From Pempheris klunzingeri (lineage: Eukaryota > Chordata > Actinopteri > Acropomatiformes > Pempheridae): DNA of 64,000 nt. The stretch covers positions 13,016,328 through 13,080,327 of the forward strand of contig NC_092019.1 of the NCBI RefSeq assembly GCF_042242105.1. Direction: 5' to 3'. The translations under genes and the position numbers were made by a program. Under the pieces are notes generated by a model that saw only the letters and a list, made by a program, of their open reading frames with translations, was not told where the DNA came from and did not search any database. Numbering within the stretch: the first letter of the stretch is position 1; the number at the start of each line of letters is the position of its first letter. Of the stretch, positions 1 through 13,800 are shown piece by piece.

Positions 1-2529
1 TGCACCTTTGCTCTTGCCAGTGCAAGTGCCTCCTGTCTGTCTACAAATAGAAGAGAACATGAAAAAAAAAAAATATAACAAGGTACTTAAAGCAGGGAGT
101 CGCATTTTTATGAGAGAAAATCGCTCCACGGGAAGGAACAGCAGGGTTCATTTTGTACAAGCACAGAAATGTCAGACAATAGTAACTTAGGATGTCTCAT
201 TTTTCCAATCACAAGCAATAGTCATGTCTCGTTAGAGTCCAATTAAATGTTTAAGTTTTTGCTTTTTGCTAGCTAAGGGAGTTGATGGAGAGATCATCAT
301 ATATATATGTACAAACAGAGCAGTAAAGCAGCTATTCCACGTTTGGCATAATGTAACATCTTCCTATATGAACTCTAATGATGTGACTGCTGTAAAACGA
401 TGAAGCACCGCAGTCTGAGGCAAGCTCACTCATACACACTCATGATTGATTGATTGATACACAGTGGTAAATCAAAGAGTGGAGGGGGAGGGCGAGGGGG
501 CTTTTCAATCAAAGCCAAAGTCTTTGAACATAAATAACAGCTACCATCTTGCCCATGGCAGTTTCAGTTCTCTATAAACACAGGCACTTGGCAGTCTGTA
601 TTAGACGGAGACAGAATTATTCACAAATGCAAATTTATGTACACCCAATTGACACTTTCCACTCTTGATTGGTTTGTATTTTGCCTCCTTCTACTTCCTA
701 CCCATTATCAAAGATGATTAGCATTATTTCCAAGCCCAGTCGGGCAATGAAGAAGACGACTGGGTGGAACAGGGCCATGAAAGCACCACTAACTCTGACT
801 AGTACCCTGTCAGCCACAGATATCCAGCAAGTAATCCCTGTCTTCTGTTAACAACAAAGACCCACAGCAGCCATTCACCTGAGACCTGAGCCTGCAGAGG
901 TACAGTAATAACAACTCTGCTAACTGCGCGTTTAAGATGGAGCTTTCTCCAGAGGCAATTAGCACTGAAAAGCTTGTCTGTTCCTTTCTTGTCTATAATT
1001 TCAGGAATAGCTAACAAAATTACAGAGCCCTGGAGAAATTACTGCAGAACTTCTAGTCGTACTTAAGAATGTAAAAAAGAAAAAAGCAGTCACATTTACA
1101 ACATTATTTCTGATATTTGTTCCGGCATTAAGCTGTGTTCAGCTGCGAGCGAGGTATTTATGCACATTATCTTGAGACCAATATCTCAGCATTTAAGAAA
1201 ATGACAGTCTGCCAATTTGGCCATTAATAGACCTATCACTTCTGAAAACACAGCCAACAGAATTACTTCCAAACAGTTCCAATAATTCTTTTTTTATATT
1301 GTTTGACAATGCTTTTCAGGAGTTTTGCCAGTTTTTTTTACATTTAAGAGAAAATTAATCAAGAGGAATCGCCTTTGGGTAGGACTGGATTTTTTTAAAA
1401 GGAGGCATCCGAGCATATTTTTTTACACAGAAAAATATACATAAATAAAGCATAATAAACACACTTAAAACTTTGAGTTGTGTATTTACAAGTCTTTTTA
1501 TCTTTCAGGGGCTTTGGGAATCTCAGAGTGGACTACCAACTGGAGTGTGGGACAGACAGCATGATGATTTCTCCGTGGGTGTGAACTGAAATAAACAAAA
1601 ATCATTAATGGGCAAGAGTTTTGTACAATTATTTGCATACTAAATAAACCATTACCATGTCAAAAGAGGTCTAGATTCCTTCAAAACGTTGTAATCTTTA
1701 ATGTATCACCATTTGCATATTTCCTTGCATCCAATAAAACTGATTCACAGCTTGCATTGAGTCAGTTATCACTTCATTGCCTTAAACTGGGTCATCATAT
1801 CTCCAGGCACAATTACAGCCAAAAACCTCAGCGAGACAAATTTGCTGTCAGTCGCTGTGCCACTTTTATGTATGAACAGCGAGCTGTCAGCGGGACAGGC
1901 GGAGATAAAATAACAGAGAGAGGGTGGAGAGGATGCGATGTGGATCGTGCAGCAGGCCTAACAGGTCGATGTGAGACAAACGTATGTCTAATAAGCCAAT
2001 GATGAACCCAGAGCGGTCCCTCTTGTGGGGGCCAGGCCTGCTTCTAACAAATGTGTTATTGACTTCACACAAGCAGCCAGTCATAGAAATGCGCTCAGTA
2101 TCGGAGAAGGGGACGAGACATGAGAGACTGCTGCAGTCGGTTAAAATATCGATCATACAATCCTGCTTATACCCTCGAGCTAATGACGAGCAAGATATAA
2201 TTGACACATAACAGTGTGACAGCTTGGGCATTAGAGAAATCATTAAAACAAATCAACCTATGTACTGTATGGACGGAGATTTGTATGAGGAAAGCTCCTA
2301 ATACCTGAAAACACAATTAGAATCAGTCCAGTGTTTTACACAATGGAAAATCAATTGTCATAACAAGCTACCTGAGCTACTCCTTTATCCGCGTGCATTT
2401 ACTGAGTACAGGATGTTGCTACTTTAGAACAGCAGAAGCAGGACTGTAACTAAGGACCAGTTTCAACACTGATTAATTAAAAGCTATCACAATTAAAATT
2501 ACTTCTTCTGTCCAACCAACAGCCAGCCA

Positions 2530-2700
2530 AAGTCGATAGATATTCAATTTACCGTAATGTAAGTCAAAGAAATTCCCACGCTTGAGAAGCTCGAACCAAC
2601 GATCGATTGCAATTTTGGCTTGAAAAATGACTCAATTCTTATCAAATACTTGCCAATTAATTTTCTGTTCAATCGATTAATCACTTCAGCAATACACTGA
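2530..2700 (+). repeat. Degenerate copy of a GGGCTGCAA-type dispersed repeat
   Basis: The segment carries the run AAAAATGACTCAATTC followed by TTGCCAATTAATTTTCTG and AATCGATTAATC. These words recur in the same order in the copy at 25,750-26,009 and, more loosely, at 7,979-8,187. Only the right part of the repeat is preserved. Confidence 0.5.
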
Positions 2701-3563
2701 AGGACAAACACATCCTGGTCACTAAAATAAGTCCTTCATGAATTTAGATTGCATTGATTTAATGATAAGTGCTGTTGAAATTCAGACGCGTATACTTAAA
2801 TGAGTTCTACATCATGAAGACAAAATAGCAAGATTGCGTTCATTGATTATTAATGTGTTGGCTCCAAATAGAACTGTAAAGTGCCCAGCCCGACCCTGTG
2901 TAGTGCTTCCTAGAGGGATCCGGCAACAATAAGTCAGGACCATATTAAAGCCATTTTGTCTGCAGTTATTCATCAGAATGATTCAGTAACATTAACTACC
3001 GCTATGCAGTTGCATGCCGTGCATTATGGATATGACTTATAGAGCTCTGAGGCTGAATTACACTCACATGACACAGAGTCCAGTGAGTCAGACTGCGATG
3101 AGCCAGGCTGTGGCTGTGTGTTTATGTGTGTTTGTGGACATGATGCTGTGCAGGAAGAAAAAGTACAGTTTGTCATTCACCTTTAATTTCCTCCCCCCAA
3201 AAACTGTTTCCCAAAACTCAGGTTCAACATCGCTGCCTTAAATCTGCAATCACTTGACAGAAATAAATAAATGTGCTGCTGTGTCTGCATAGACTGCATA
3301 ATGAGATTAATTTACAGTGCTGCTCGGTAAACACTCTTGGCCTTGTGTTTATTTTATTCAAATTTTATTATCTAGTAAAAGAGTGACACAAGTATTTGCA
3401 CAGTCCCCATTAGGCTTAAGGTCTAATAACTTCTAAAGCATAACTGGTTATCTGCAGTTTCAGTTTAAGCTACAGTAATCAATATTTTTTTAATAAAAGC
3501 TACAATAACTGACTGAGCAGCAGAAACAAGTAAACACTATACATTTTAATAACCCAGCTGATA

Positions 3564-3690
3564 TAATAATAATAATCCTTTAATGGTCAATTTTTGTACA
3601 GCATACTTCACTTCTCTCAGTCCATGCTGGTCTAGGGGTACGAACCAGCGACCCCCCGGTCTCTCAAACCACTCGGCCACCACTCCCCCA
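3564..3690 (-). repeat. tRNA-derived SINE, short copy with (ATT)n tail
   Basis: Read on the minus strand, the segment has an A-box-like TGGCCGAGTGGTT (3,667-3,679) and a B-box-like GGTTCGTACCCC (3,635-3,646). These are the internal promoter words of a Ser/Leu-type tRNA. A unique body follows, ending in AAAGGATTATTATTATTAT. A tRNA head plus a short simple-repeat tail is the standard SINE layout. The spacing between boxes is too short, and the flanks unpaired, for a working tRNA gene. Confidence 0.65.
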
Positions 3691-4543
3691 TATGGTGAAT
3701 TTGTTAGCAAACAGTTGCTTATCTATGCATCCAGCAGACACAGAACAACGTTACCAATCACGGAGTTTCTGACCAAACTGATCGGACTAAAATGGAAGGT
3801 GCCTCAGTCTGTATGTGTGTATGTCTGTATTTTCTCAACAACTATTTATCTCATCGACACCACAATTGGCAGGTGTACTGCCGAGTGCAACATTTTGAGA
3901 TCTATAGGATATATTTAGCACATTTTGCATCACTACATACACACTGTGTAGTATATCTAGGGGGAGCCTGTGCCAAACGGCATGCTGGGTACAGCTCGCT
4001 CTCCATTGCTCACTAAAATACACTCAACAGCAGATGAAGAGATGAAGATGTTACACTGCAGAAAACTTAAAACATTGCAAGCACCAGCAATGTAACCTTT
4101 GAAATGCTTTTGTTTCTGGAAATAGGCTGGTCACCAATTTTGTCTGCCTGCTGCTTTTTAGGCATCTTTTAATTCATAGTTTTGGTTTTACGGCAAGCAA
4201 CAGCTCTGGTTCACTCTCACAGCAGGCAGCTGCTTTTGGCAGAAAAGCTTAGTGTGAAAATAAGCTACTATTTACCAACAACTTTGCAATATTAACTTAA
4301 TGCTTCAGTTTATAGCTTGTTGCACTCCCACAAAGTGAGTGAACACACAATTAATGCAGGTTTAAGATAACAACACCATTCTAATTTCATTTCATTTCAG
4401 AATTTATTAAATGTGAATTAATACATCCAGCCGCCATGCTGCACCTCAAGACCAGTGAAAGCTTCACACAACCATGACTGACCCTCCCAACCACACACAG
4501 CTCACACAAAATGTATAACTATGACATAAAAAAGTAAACAATA

Positions 4544-4564
4544 TGTGTGTGTGTGTGTGTGTGT
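4544..4564. repeat. (TG)n microsatellite
   Basis: Uninterrupted TG dinucleotides, about ten units. Confidence 0.95.
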
Positions 4565-7546
4565 TGTAGCATGTTTGTAGGTCAAAAAAACTGCTTCAGT
4601 TGTCTGTGTGTCTCATTATGGAAATTTGTGTGTATTTGTACGGTTTGTGTAGATGACAAAACCACAGTGGGATTGCAGCCCACGTTTCTCATCATTATTT
4701 ATTATCCACACATGCATGAAAGAATTATCTGTATCTCTGTGTTTGTCTTCCTGTGTTTGCATGTGGTCCATATATATATAGAGATATGAGCTACCTTCCA
4801 TGCTGTGTGGGGTTGCAGAAGTGAGGTGGAGTTAGTGATAAATGTCCTGTTTGGTGCTGACAGGGCAGGTCCTGGAAAGCTATATGGTCCCAGGGGCGGA
4901 AGGCTAATCACAGTGGTTTCTCTGGAGCCCGTCTGCCTCTGAATGACAAACAACTGTAACCCCCACTCAGGAGAAAAACACACACAAATAAACACACACA
5001 CACACACTCATAACAATGATTTCATTTGTACCGTCCCAAATGTAAATGATCAAGTTAAGTTACATGAAATTTGTCCGTAAAGCCCGTTAGCAAACAGGTT
5101 TATCACAAAGTGGGAAGAAATGAGAAAGAAACGAACAATAAAACTGGTACACTTTATTATTTGCTGCAGTCACGACACATTCCTACAGTTGGTGATAAAT
5201 TCACACCGGAATTCAAAAGCATCTGAATGGCGCAGAGAAAAAGTAATGAGCGTTTTCAGCTTTTCATTACCTGAAAATTAATTACCTACAACCACCAGAG
5301 TAATGAATGTATATGGAGGGTTTGTTTGGCCCATTGTGAAGCATTTTGAGAGTTTTCCACACTTATCCTCTTGACAATATTTGCATTTGTGATCGGAGCT
5401 GATACTGTGTGTAGACACAGTTCTGTTTAACAAAGCATTAATTATGTAAACTCAACAAAAGCAAAGCTGGTTCCCCTGGCCTCTGTTTTCCTCTCTCCCT
5501 CTCTCTCTACATCCATCCCTCCGTCCTGCACATCACAAACACACGCGCTCAGACACACACAAAGTGCAGTGAAGCAGAATGCATCTGGCTACACAGCCTG
5601 TCAATCTCACGTTGCTGTGTGGCCTTGCTGCGGGACGACACAGGCTCTGCCTGGTTTTGGTGCTGGTGTTGATCTGAGGCTTCACACAGGACAGCGTAAG
5701 ATCCCACAGAGCAGAGGCTGGAAATATACGAGGACGGGGCGAGACAGAGTGAAACAGTGAAGTGGAGAAGGAGAGGGAAAGCCAGGAGGAGAGGAGAGAA
5801 GGAGTAAAGGGAAAGGAAAACTGTAGCAAAGATAGAGGGGGACGAGAGAGGGATCTGGAAGATGCATCTTGTGCCCACCAAGCACCTCTTTTTCAGCTCT
5901 AGCAGCACTAAACACATGAATATGAAAAGTACTGGTTGTGGTTATTGCTCCAAGACTCTTGAGAACTCGTCTGAAGCGTGGCGCTGTTTTGTAGAGGAAA
6001 AAATGAAACATTTTCAGCTCCTAGTGCTCTGTACTGTGGGCTTAAGGCATGCAAAGTTCTCTCCGCTGCCAAGAACATGCCATAGCGCATCTGAAAATAA
6101 TGTGAAAAAAGGAGGCTGGCACGTACATAGAGGCCCCCTGTGAACATGTAGCCTAAGGGCGTGGAAGGGGATGGCGGGGTGAAACGGTGTCAAATGAATG
6201 GATCAGGTCAATCGAGATGTCAATGGAGCGCCCCGTAAACGGAAAGTATGGCAAACGGAGCCAAGCCTTGACGAGTCATAAAAGCATTACCACTTCTTCT
6301 AACCCCCTGTGCTCATTCCTTCTCTAGGTAACAATGACTTTTGCTGAGAACGCCGGAGCGAGAGGAGGTTTATAAGAAGCTGTGGAGAATGCAAAGTGCA
6401 GCTGGGAATCCTCAGGCAGATACTAAAGGAGCACTCCACTATATCTTCATACTAATCCTGCTCCTTCAGGCACAAAGTGAATGCACCACTCTGCCTTAGC
6501 TGATGTCTGCAGCTGATGAGTGCTACACCGTCATTGAGATAACAGCTTTCTTTCTAAATACAACAAGGACACGGGAAGTAAGGGTGCTCAGGGGGCTACA
6601 GCAGCCCTAAAATCAAGCATAATAAAAATCACTAAACTCACAATAACTTTCTCTTGCTTTACTGGCATGTATATATGCATTGCACTAGTATTTGTTGCAG
6701 GAAAGATCAGCCGTTTATCATTGATATATATTAGTCTATAATATGGAAACAACATTATTTCCAAAACCCCTTTAAGGCAAGGTGAACAAGTTGCTGTGTG
6801 TTGGTGAGTTTAGACTGACATTTCAAGTGTCCCACTGAATCAAAGTCAATGATGAAGGGCACTGGTCACGCCGTCAGACAGACCCAGAGAGTTCAATCCA
6901 GCCAGCCACAACTGGAAAACAGAAGGTGACTGCAACTGCTGCCACTGTAGAGCAACACATAAAACGTTGCAAATGGTTGTGTGATTTGGTGATAGATCTA
7001 CATTATGAAATATATCTGGTGACATAGAGCTTGTTCTAATTTTTTACAGTCTGACAGAGTGTTATTACTTCAATGATGCTTAAACGTGCTGCACTCCCCT
7101 CGTGGGAGAGAAAAAGGTCATGCATATGGACAGTTTCTTTCAAGTGGAGACATGAAAAAAAAAAAATGAAACAAGAACTGATCATTTGATCATGAAGCCT
7201 GTTGTAACTCTCTAATTCTCAGGTTCATCAGTGAAGTGTATGAACTACACAGCAGACTTGAGTCTCTGTTAACAGCAAAGAGGCTGGCAGCTGTCTCATA
7301 TGAACGAAGCCATCGCTGGTTGAATGGGCATCTCGTACACATTTGCACGTATACTCTCATCTCCTGCATGAAATGTCTGTGTCCTCCCTGCGCCTCATTA
7401 TTCTAAACTATGACAACGTGATCGTGAGCGTGGGTGCTGTCTCACTCCCTCTTCCTCTCCTTGCAGTTTTCATGCTTTAATTCAGCATTCCTGCCTGTGT
7501 AGTTGCTGTGGCTGCTTCGCCATGCAGTACGATGGAGCTCATGTTT

Positions 7547-7611
7547 CCCTTCCCAGAAACACTGAGCATACTGTAGATCCCGGAGAAGCCTTGAGGCTGA
7601 GAGGACATGGA
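7547..7611. repeat. 65-bp dispersed repeat, copy 1
   Basis: The segment starts CCCTTCCCAGAAACACTGAG and matches 10,754-10,818 over 65 bases without gaps. I count five mismatches. It lies in the putative long intron. No known repeat family is recognised. Confidence 0.8.
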
Positions 7612-7978
7612 TCGAGAGGAAACACTGGCCTGCTGCCGGCTTGTGAAAAACTCTAAAATTATTGTCAATTACTGTTGATAACTATTAGATATAAATGATA
7701 CTGGCCATTGAAATTAATGCAAAATCTATGAATGCCTTGGCATTTTTGCTTGATAAATGACATAATAATTGATCTATAATTAATCAATTTTCGGTCAAGA
7801 GACTAATCATCTCATAAACCAATAATTTCAAACCTGATGAAATACCTGACAAATCAAGATACTTACTCACTTTGATGCAGTCCTGCTCATGGATTGACTG
7901 AACTACCTGAAATAGTGCAATACAACTACAGACAATAAAGACAGACAGTGTGGCTAAATCAGCAGAATAGTCTATAAT

Positions 7979-8187
7979 GGGGCTGCAGAATTATTTTCTT
8001 GATTGCTGTTTATAAAATGAAGATTCTGAAAGATGTCGATCAGTGTTTCATAAAGCCTAAGAGGACGTTCTCAAATGTGTAGTTTTGTCCATAACCAAAC
8101 ATTTTTACTTTTTTCCTGATAAAAAAAATACTCAAATCAATTATCAAAATAGCTGGCAATTAATTTAATCAGTAACAGTTGCAGCTT
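7979..8187 (+). repeat. GGGCTGCAG...TTGCAGC dispersed repeat, near full-length copy
   Basis: It begins GGGGCTGCAGAATTATTTTC and ends CAGTAACAGTTGCAGC, so the ends are short inverted repeats of each other (GGCTGCA / TGCAGC). The interior includes AGATGTCGATCAGTGTTTC and TCAAAATAGCTGGCAATTAA. I recognise the pattern from teleost intergenic DNA, but I do not know an agreed family name. Relatives in this window are at 2,530, 25,750, 36,078 and possibly 41,249. Confidence 0.65.
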
Positions 8188-9190
8188 AAATGTATAGTAT
8201 ATGGTCATATTGCCCAACCTAAATATCCTATCTCTGCCAGAGATGCAGCATGTCGTCCAGAACATGATACGCCAAAAGACCATGTGTCCAATCTGCTGTA
8301 GAAACCCCTCCTGTTCTGCCTATACTATTTGCAGACAGCAGAAAAAAAACAATCCTGATCACATGACCATTCCTAGTTATTTTACATGATGTAGACATTT
8401 ATCAAAGGCTGCAGAGAGAGGGCAATATTTTTCCACGCAGGCAACCGATCCCCTGCCCTGAAAAGGTGGCGAGGAAAACAAGACCTGTGACAGGAAGCTC
8501 TCCGCCCTGCGTACTGCTAGAGGCAAAAACAATGTGAGTATAGTGGCTGCTGAGATAATAACATGGCATGATGTGTTATGAGCTTTCATGTTGATATAAC
8601 CACTAAGGATCTACCTGAGTAGCTGCCGTTGTCTGGGTTTGTTGGTGCCTTGTGGCTCTACAGTAAGTCTGTGCCACACACAGTGCCATCATAATAGAGA
8701 TGACTGGAGGAATTCAAAAGCTGCAATTTTCCTGAAATTATAATCTGCTCCTGTAAATATATATTTGTCCATGTGTTCATTTACCCTGCAGCAAAAAAAA
8801 ACTGTTACTGCTATCTTTGCTGAGCAGTGACCGAGGAAAGAAAAATTAGCCCCAAAACTCTCTTCCAGAAATCACTGCCAGGATAACTTCATTTTCATGA
8901 GCGCAGTGTTTTAAAGCCAGAGGTTGCAGTCAGCTCAGTTTTCCTCATTTCCTGTAAACATTTCATCAAAGCGGCAGCTCGGCAGAATCCCACTGAATCT
9001 GGCCTGTCAGCTTGAGACTGACCAACAACAGGGCGGCTGTCGGCAGGACATGTGAGAGGGTGCGTTTTCCATCCCTGGTTCCCTCCTCTCATCTCCATGT
9101 GTCTGCATTTCTCCAGCTTCACCCGGCCCCCCTCACACTTCTTCACCTTGACCAGGATACATGACGGCGGAGCTGACAAGCCCAGGCATG

Positions 9191-9192
<2 letters not shown>

Positions 9193-9239
<47 letters not shown>

Positions 9240-9240
9240 G
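9193..9240. repeat. (TG)n microsatellite
   Basis: About 24 TG units with a single GC interruption near the right end. Confidence 0.95.
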
Positions 9241-9361
9241 TTTTCTGAAGCATTTGTAGGTCAGAAAACATAGCCTCACCATGAGTCTGACAGAAGGCTT
9301 AGAAATACTTGTTAGTCTGGACTGGCACTAAAGCCTAGCTTGTGAATGATATATTATAGAA

Positions 9362-9378
9362 GTGTGTGTGTGTGGTGT

Positions 9379-9425
<47 letters not shown>
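9362..9425. repeat. (GT)n microsatellite, interrupted
   Basis: GT units with a GG and a CT interruption near the left end, then a pure run. It lies about 120 bases from the tract at 9,193, so the two together form a compound microsatellite region. Confidence 0.95.
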
Positions 9426-9426
<1 letters not shown>

Positions 9427-10168
9427 AGAAGAATACAGAATTTACAGTCTATACACAGGTTAACAGAGAAAAAAAATGTTCTGTTTCAACAGGTGACTGC
9501 AGACACAAAGCTATAACAATGTATTACAGGATAAGAGGCGAGACTATTCAGGAAAGTGGCCTTCATGACAACTCCCTCAAGAGATTTAAAGTGTTTAATC
9601 TAAAACACACAGCTTCACACGGAAGGCTTAGACAGTTGTAATCTAACAGGCCCGAGGAAACTACATTCCTCTATTTTCTGGTCAATAAAGTCTTAGAGAA
9701 TGAAAGGAACCGGGCTGCAAAAATGACCATGAAGATATGGCAAGTGACTGTTTCAATTAACTGCTTCCTGTGAATGATACAAATTTATCTTAAGTCTATT
9801 GCCCATGGTGCACCGCAGGGGAACACAGAGCACTAACATACCTGTAAACCCACACCAATCCCATCACTTAATGTGGAAAGTAAAGTCAAGAGGTGATATG
9901 GATCAATTCAGGTTAAAAGAGGTTAATATTGTTTCCCCTCTGAGTAATGGAGGGGCAAGTGTGTGACTGTGCATGACTGCAAATATTTGTGCATATTATA
10001 TGCTAAAGATATGTTGTCAGATCTTGCAGATACAGTCCAAGTGGAAACAACTGATAGTTACGCTTTGTGGAAGTGAGGAAGGAATTTTAAAACAAAAACA
10101 AAAAAAGGACAGGGCTAAGACAATGGGGAATGTGTGCCTGAAATCTTAAATAAAAACTACTAAATGTA

Positions 10169-10188
10169 TGCGTGTGTGTGTGTGTGTG
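10169..10188. repeat. (TG)n microsatellite, short
   Basis: About nine to ten TG units. Confidence 0.9.
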
Positions 10189-10753
10189 AGTGCGCACATG
10201 TACAGGCATGCAGAAAGTAGAGAGTGTGGCTTCCATCAACGAAATTATACAAAGGAGTTTCTAGACCACTACCTGCTCATTACCTGAAGATGAGTCACTT
10301 TGCAAATTACAGAGCAGCCAAATGTCCCAGGTGTATCAATTGACCCTCCTTCTCTCCCTCCCTTCATTGCGCTAACTGACCCACACCCAGTCACACACAC
10401 ACAGATGCACACACCACTGCTTCTAAAAAAAGATGCCAGATTTTTGTTCCAGGTGTGACATTTGTACTCTGCACTGGTGTCGCCATCCAGACTTGGTTAG
10501 TATAATCAAGTTAATCTGTACAGCGGGAACTGGCTAATGAAGTTACCTTCTCCCGTCGCCCCAGGCTGGGAAATTATGTCTCTGTCGGGGGTCTTTTAAC
10601 CTCCACATGCACGCATGTTTCCCCCCACAGCCTCCGGAAACACACACCTTCACACACCAGCTTAATGAGTGCCTGGGGAAGCAGGCAGACACACACACAT
10701 ACTCAAAGACAGGTCTGCTTTGAGCTCATGTTCACCCTGCCTGGTATACTGAA

Positions 10754-10818
10754 CCCTTCCCAGAAACACTGAGCATAATGTAGATCCCCGAGAAGCCCTC
10801 AGGCTGAGAGGACAAGGA
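10754..10818. repeat. 65-bp dispersed repeat, copy 2
   Basis: Same orientation as 7,547-7,611 and about 3.2 kb away, with five mismatches counted by eye and no gaps. Confidence 0.8.
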
Positions 10819-13800
10819 CAAAGATGGAGGGGAAACACAGAGCCTGGTGAAACACTCGAGGGGAACAATGGAGCAATGAAGACTGAAAAATTAAGAACAG
10901 GAAAGCAAGCAGGATGTGTACGACGTGTTAGAAAGCTCAGTGATATTTTACTTCATGTCCAGTTCATGATAATCACAGGACCGACTCAACATGGGGGGCT
11001 GGTAGAGAGTAAGCTATGGCTATTCAAAAAAATACAGTTTTATAAAATACAGTATGTTGAATGTGGCATGCTCAACGTCTGAGACATCATATGAAAGATC
11101 TTAAGCTGAATTTTTTTTTTTTAAAAGAAATACAATAGAGTTATTGATGTGGGACGTTGATCCACAGGATCAAGTTTGGTCAGAGTCAAGACATTTTCAA
11201 TGAATCACTATCAAACATATATAAAGCTCAATACTAAATTTTGTGGCCAAGACATCCCTAAAAGTACAGTGTCTCACAATGAGCAAACTTGACTGAAGAG
11301 CTAGAGAAGCAGACAACAGCTGTGAGAAAAGATGCTTTCCATTTTGTTTTCCAGTTATTCAGACTCAACGCTTTCTGCAGCTGCTTCACAATAAAAGCCT
11401 TCAAGAAAAACAAACAGATGGCAGCTGATTACTGTGACGCAACTGTATCGAGGGTTGGGCTACAGTCACTAAGGTTAGCTTGAATATTTAGCCACTTTGG
11501 ACAGGTTTTGTTCTTTTTTAGCCTCGGCATACCTTTAGATAGAGCATTAGCTTCATGCCCAGCCAGGGAAAACCTTGTAAAGACACTATATGTAGACACT
11601 ATTGTTATGAGAATTGCCATCCAAGGACATGCTCATGAATTGCCAGACAGAGTGGCAATCGAGGGTGTGCTCTGCAACGGTGGGAAGCCTCATATCTACA
11701 AGGACAAGAAGAAGTTCTCACGCCAGTAGATGATCACACGATGTGTGAGAACTGCACCCACAACGCCCATTATAAAACCTAACTATATTATGCTCACCAG
11801 ATGAGCCTTTTACTCTGTAACCTCTATGATGTTGTTGCACTGTTAAACGCTCCTCTTACATGTAAGATTAAACTTTGTTATAACTTGCAAGCTGGCTCCA
11901 ATCTCCTCAACCTAAAGAAGAAATCTTTTGACAACTATACTGTGTAAAATATCTAGAGCAGAGGTTTTCATCTATCTGGCTGGCATTCACCTTCAGTAGC
12001 ATTAGTAAACAATGAAGTAACCAATTGATAATCTCTTAGTTACAACTTAAATTTCTATAATCCTTTTTAAAAGAGTGCTACCAAGGTTTCTAGCCCCATT
12101 TCATACAGAAGTTGTGTAAGAGCACACAATACTGTCTGCACTTATTAAAGCCATATTTTATTCTCAATAAGTTCCTTGAACTTTACCTTTCACCAACCCC
12201 ACCATTATTAATTCATTCCAATCGTATCAACCACAGGTGCAGACGAACATTTATTGCAGCTTAAGAAAAATCTTTCTTCCCAATTTCTGTAGACAGATGG
12301 ACAGACCAATCTTAAATCCTTCAGCAGGAGTTTGTGGCGCCACAGAGACTCACTGGACTGGGGTAAATCCTCAGTTCCATGGCCTAAGCACTGAATGAGC
12401 CCGTTCCCCCAGGAGCACATGTGCCTAACCAAGCCAAAAGATAACCAGTGGAGCGAGGAACACTCCTCTGAGAGGTAAAACCTAGTTAATTCATCTGCCA
12501 TAATGACAGTCTAAGCCACTATTGCGTCTTCCCAAACCACTACCGAATCCCAATCAAGAGTTGTCTCCTGCTTTCACTGAGGCCCACAGAATAAGACACT
12601 TGCTCTTTACCCGACGAATTAAGAAGTCAAGTTGTCTGGAAGGAGTTATTCTCCTTTGCTTTTCCAGTCAGGAGTGAATAAAGCCAAGTTAGCCAGACAA
12701 ACACATTCCTGTCTGCCTCTTGTTCTGGCAGTGCTACCTCAGACGTGACTGAGTTAGCCCTCCATGCTGTGCAGTCTCTCTGATGGGATTAGCTCTTAAA
12801 GACTGTGGAAAACAATTCCCTGCTCCCTCTCAACAAGGTCAAAACAAAGCATTGCTGTGTCACTTCATGCACTGATAATTCTGCCAACTATCCACCTGCA
12901 GGAATGTTTTCTAACACAAGCAGAGCTGATAACAGAAATAAATGCACAGGTTCATTGTAAATAAGAGTAATGCTACGGATTAGGTGGGTCATTTGATGTA
13001 ACCTTTCTGTGTTTGGATAAACCCTCTTCCTGTGTTGTTATCATTCACACTGGCCCGGTTCCATATCCTTTTTAAAGGGTAACAAATGGATTCACTTGTG
13101 GTGCAGAGGCCACAAGCATCGGGTTACCTCTCCATGCAGATCACAAAAAAAGGCTAGTCTAACAAGAAAGTAGGTATCTTACCACTCTCTGTTTTACATG
13201 CCAAACACAGGCTATCCGTTTCAGCGACCGTGTTTCCTAAAGTAGAAGAGGGCAAGGACCCGAGGGTATCAGGCTTTTAGTTCTGCCTTACAGCTCGTTC
13301 ACTCAGTTAATGAGAACATTAATTACATTCCACAAAAATGTCTCAAAAACAGCAAGACTGTGTGTGTGCATTCACAAGAGAGATGAACAATCATGCATGT
13401 TTCGTTTCAAAGGTGCTGGTGTAAGGCAAATACGTCTGAACACTGCTAAAATGCCTCAGGGAGGTGTACAGCAAAATATTACCATTTTCTAATTAGGTTG
13501 AGACAAATTATAAAAAGTTTGAATGTGTGAGGAAGGAAGATAAAGCAGGAAGGTGGAGTGCACACTGTGGATAAACAAAGCTATCTGCAGCAAAGCCTAT
13601 TAGTGCAGAGCGAGGGATCTCAGCATCAACAGGGTTCCATTGTCAGTTGTCTTATTGTCACATGATACTACTGCTAAGCAGAGTAATACCCGTATTAACC
13701 ACCATTCTCGTAATGCCTTTTCTCCTGTCCCCTGTGATCAGCCTACTTCTAGCCATAATCCCAGCCTAAGCTGATTCTTAATTACCCTGGCTGTCCGGAC

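Noticed and set aside
3635-3680. Possible tRNA gene on the minus strand
   Set aside because: A- and B-box words are present, but the spacing is too short and no cloverleaf or acceptor stem can be drawn. It is better explained as a SINE head.
11508-11729. 73-codon plus-strand frame ending in a basic stretch KDKKKFSRQ
   Set aside because: It looks protein-like at its end, but I cannot match it to a family, and it lacks a clear acceptor, donor or conserved motif. Too weak to list as a gene or pseudogene.
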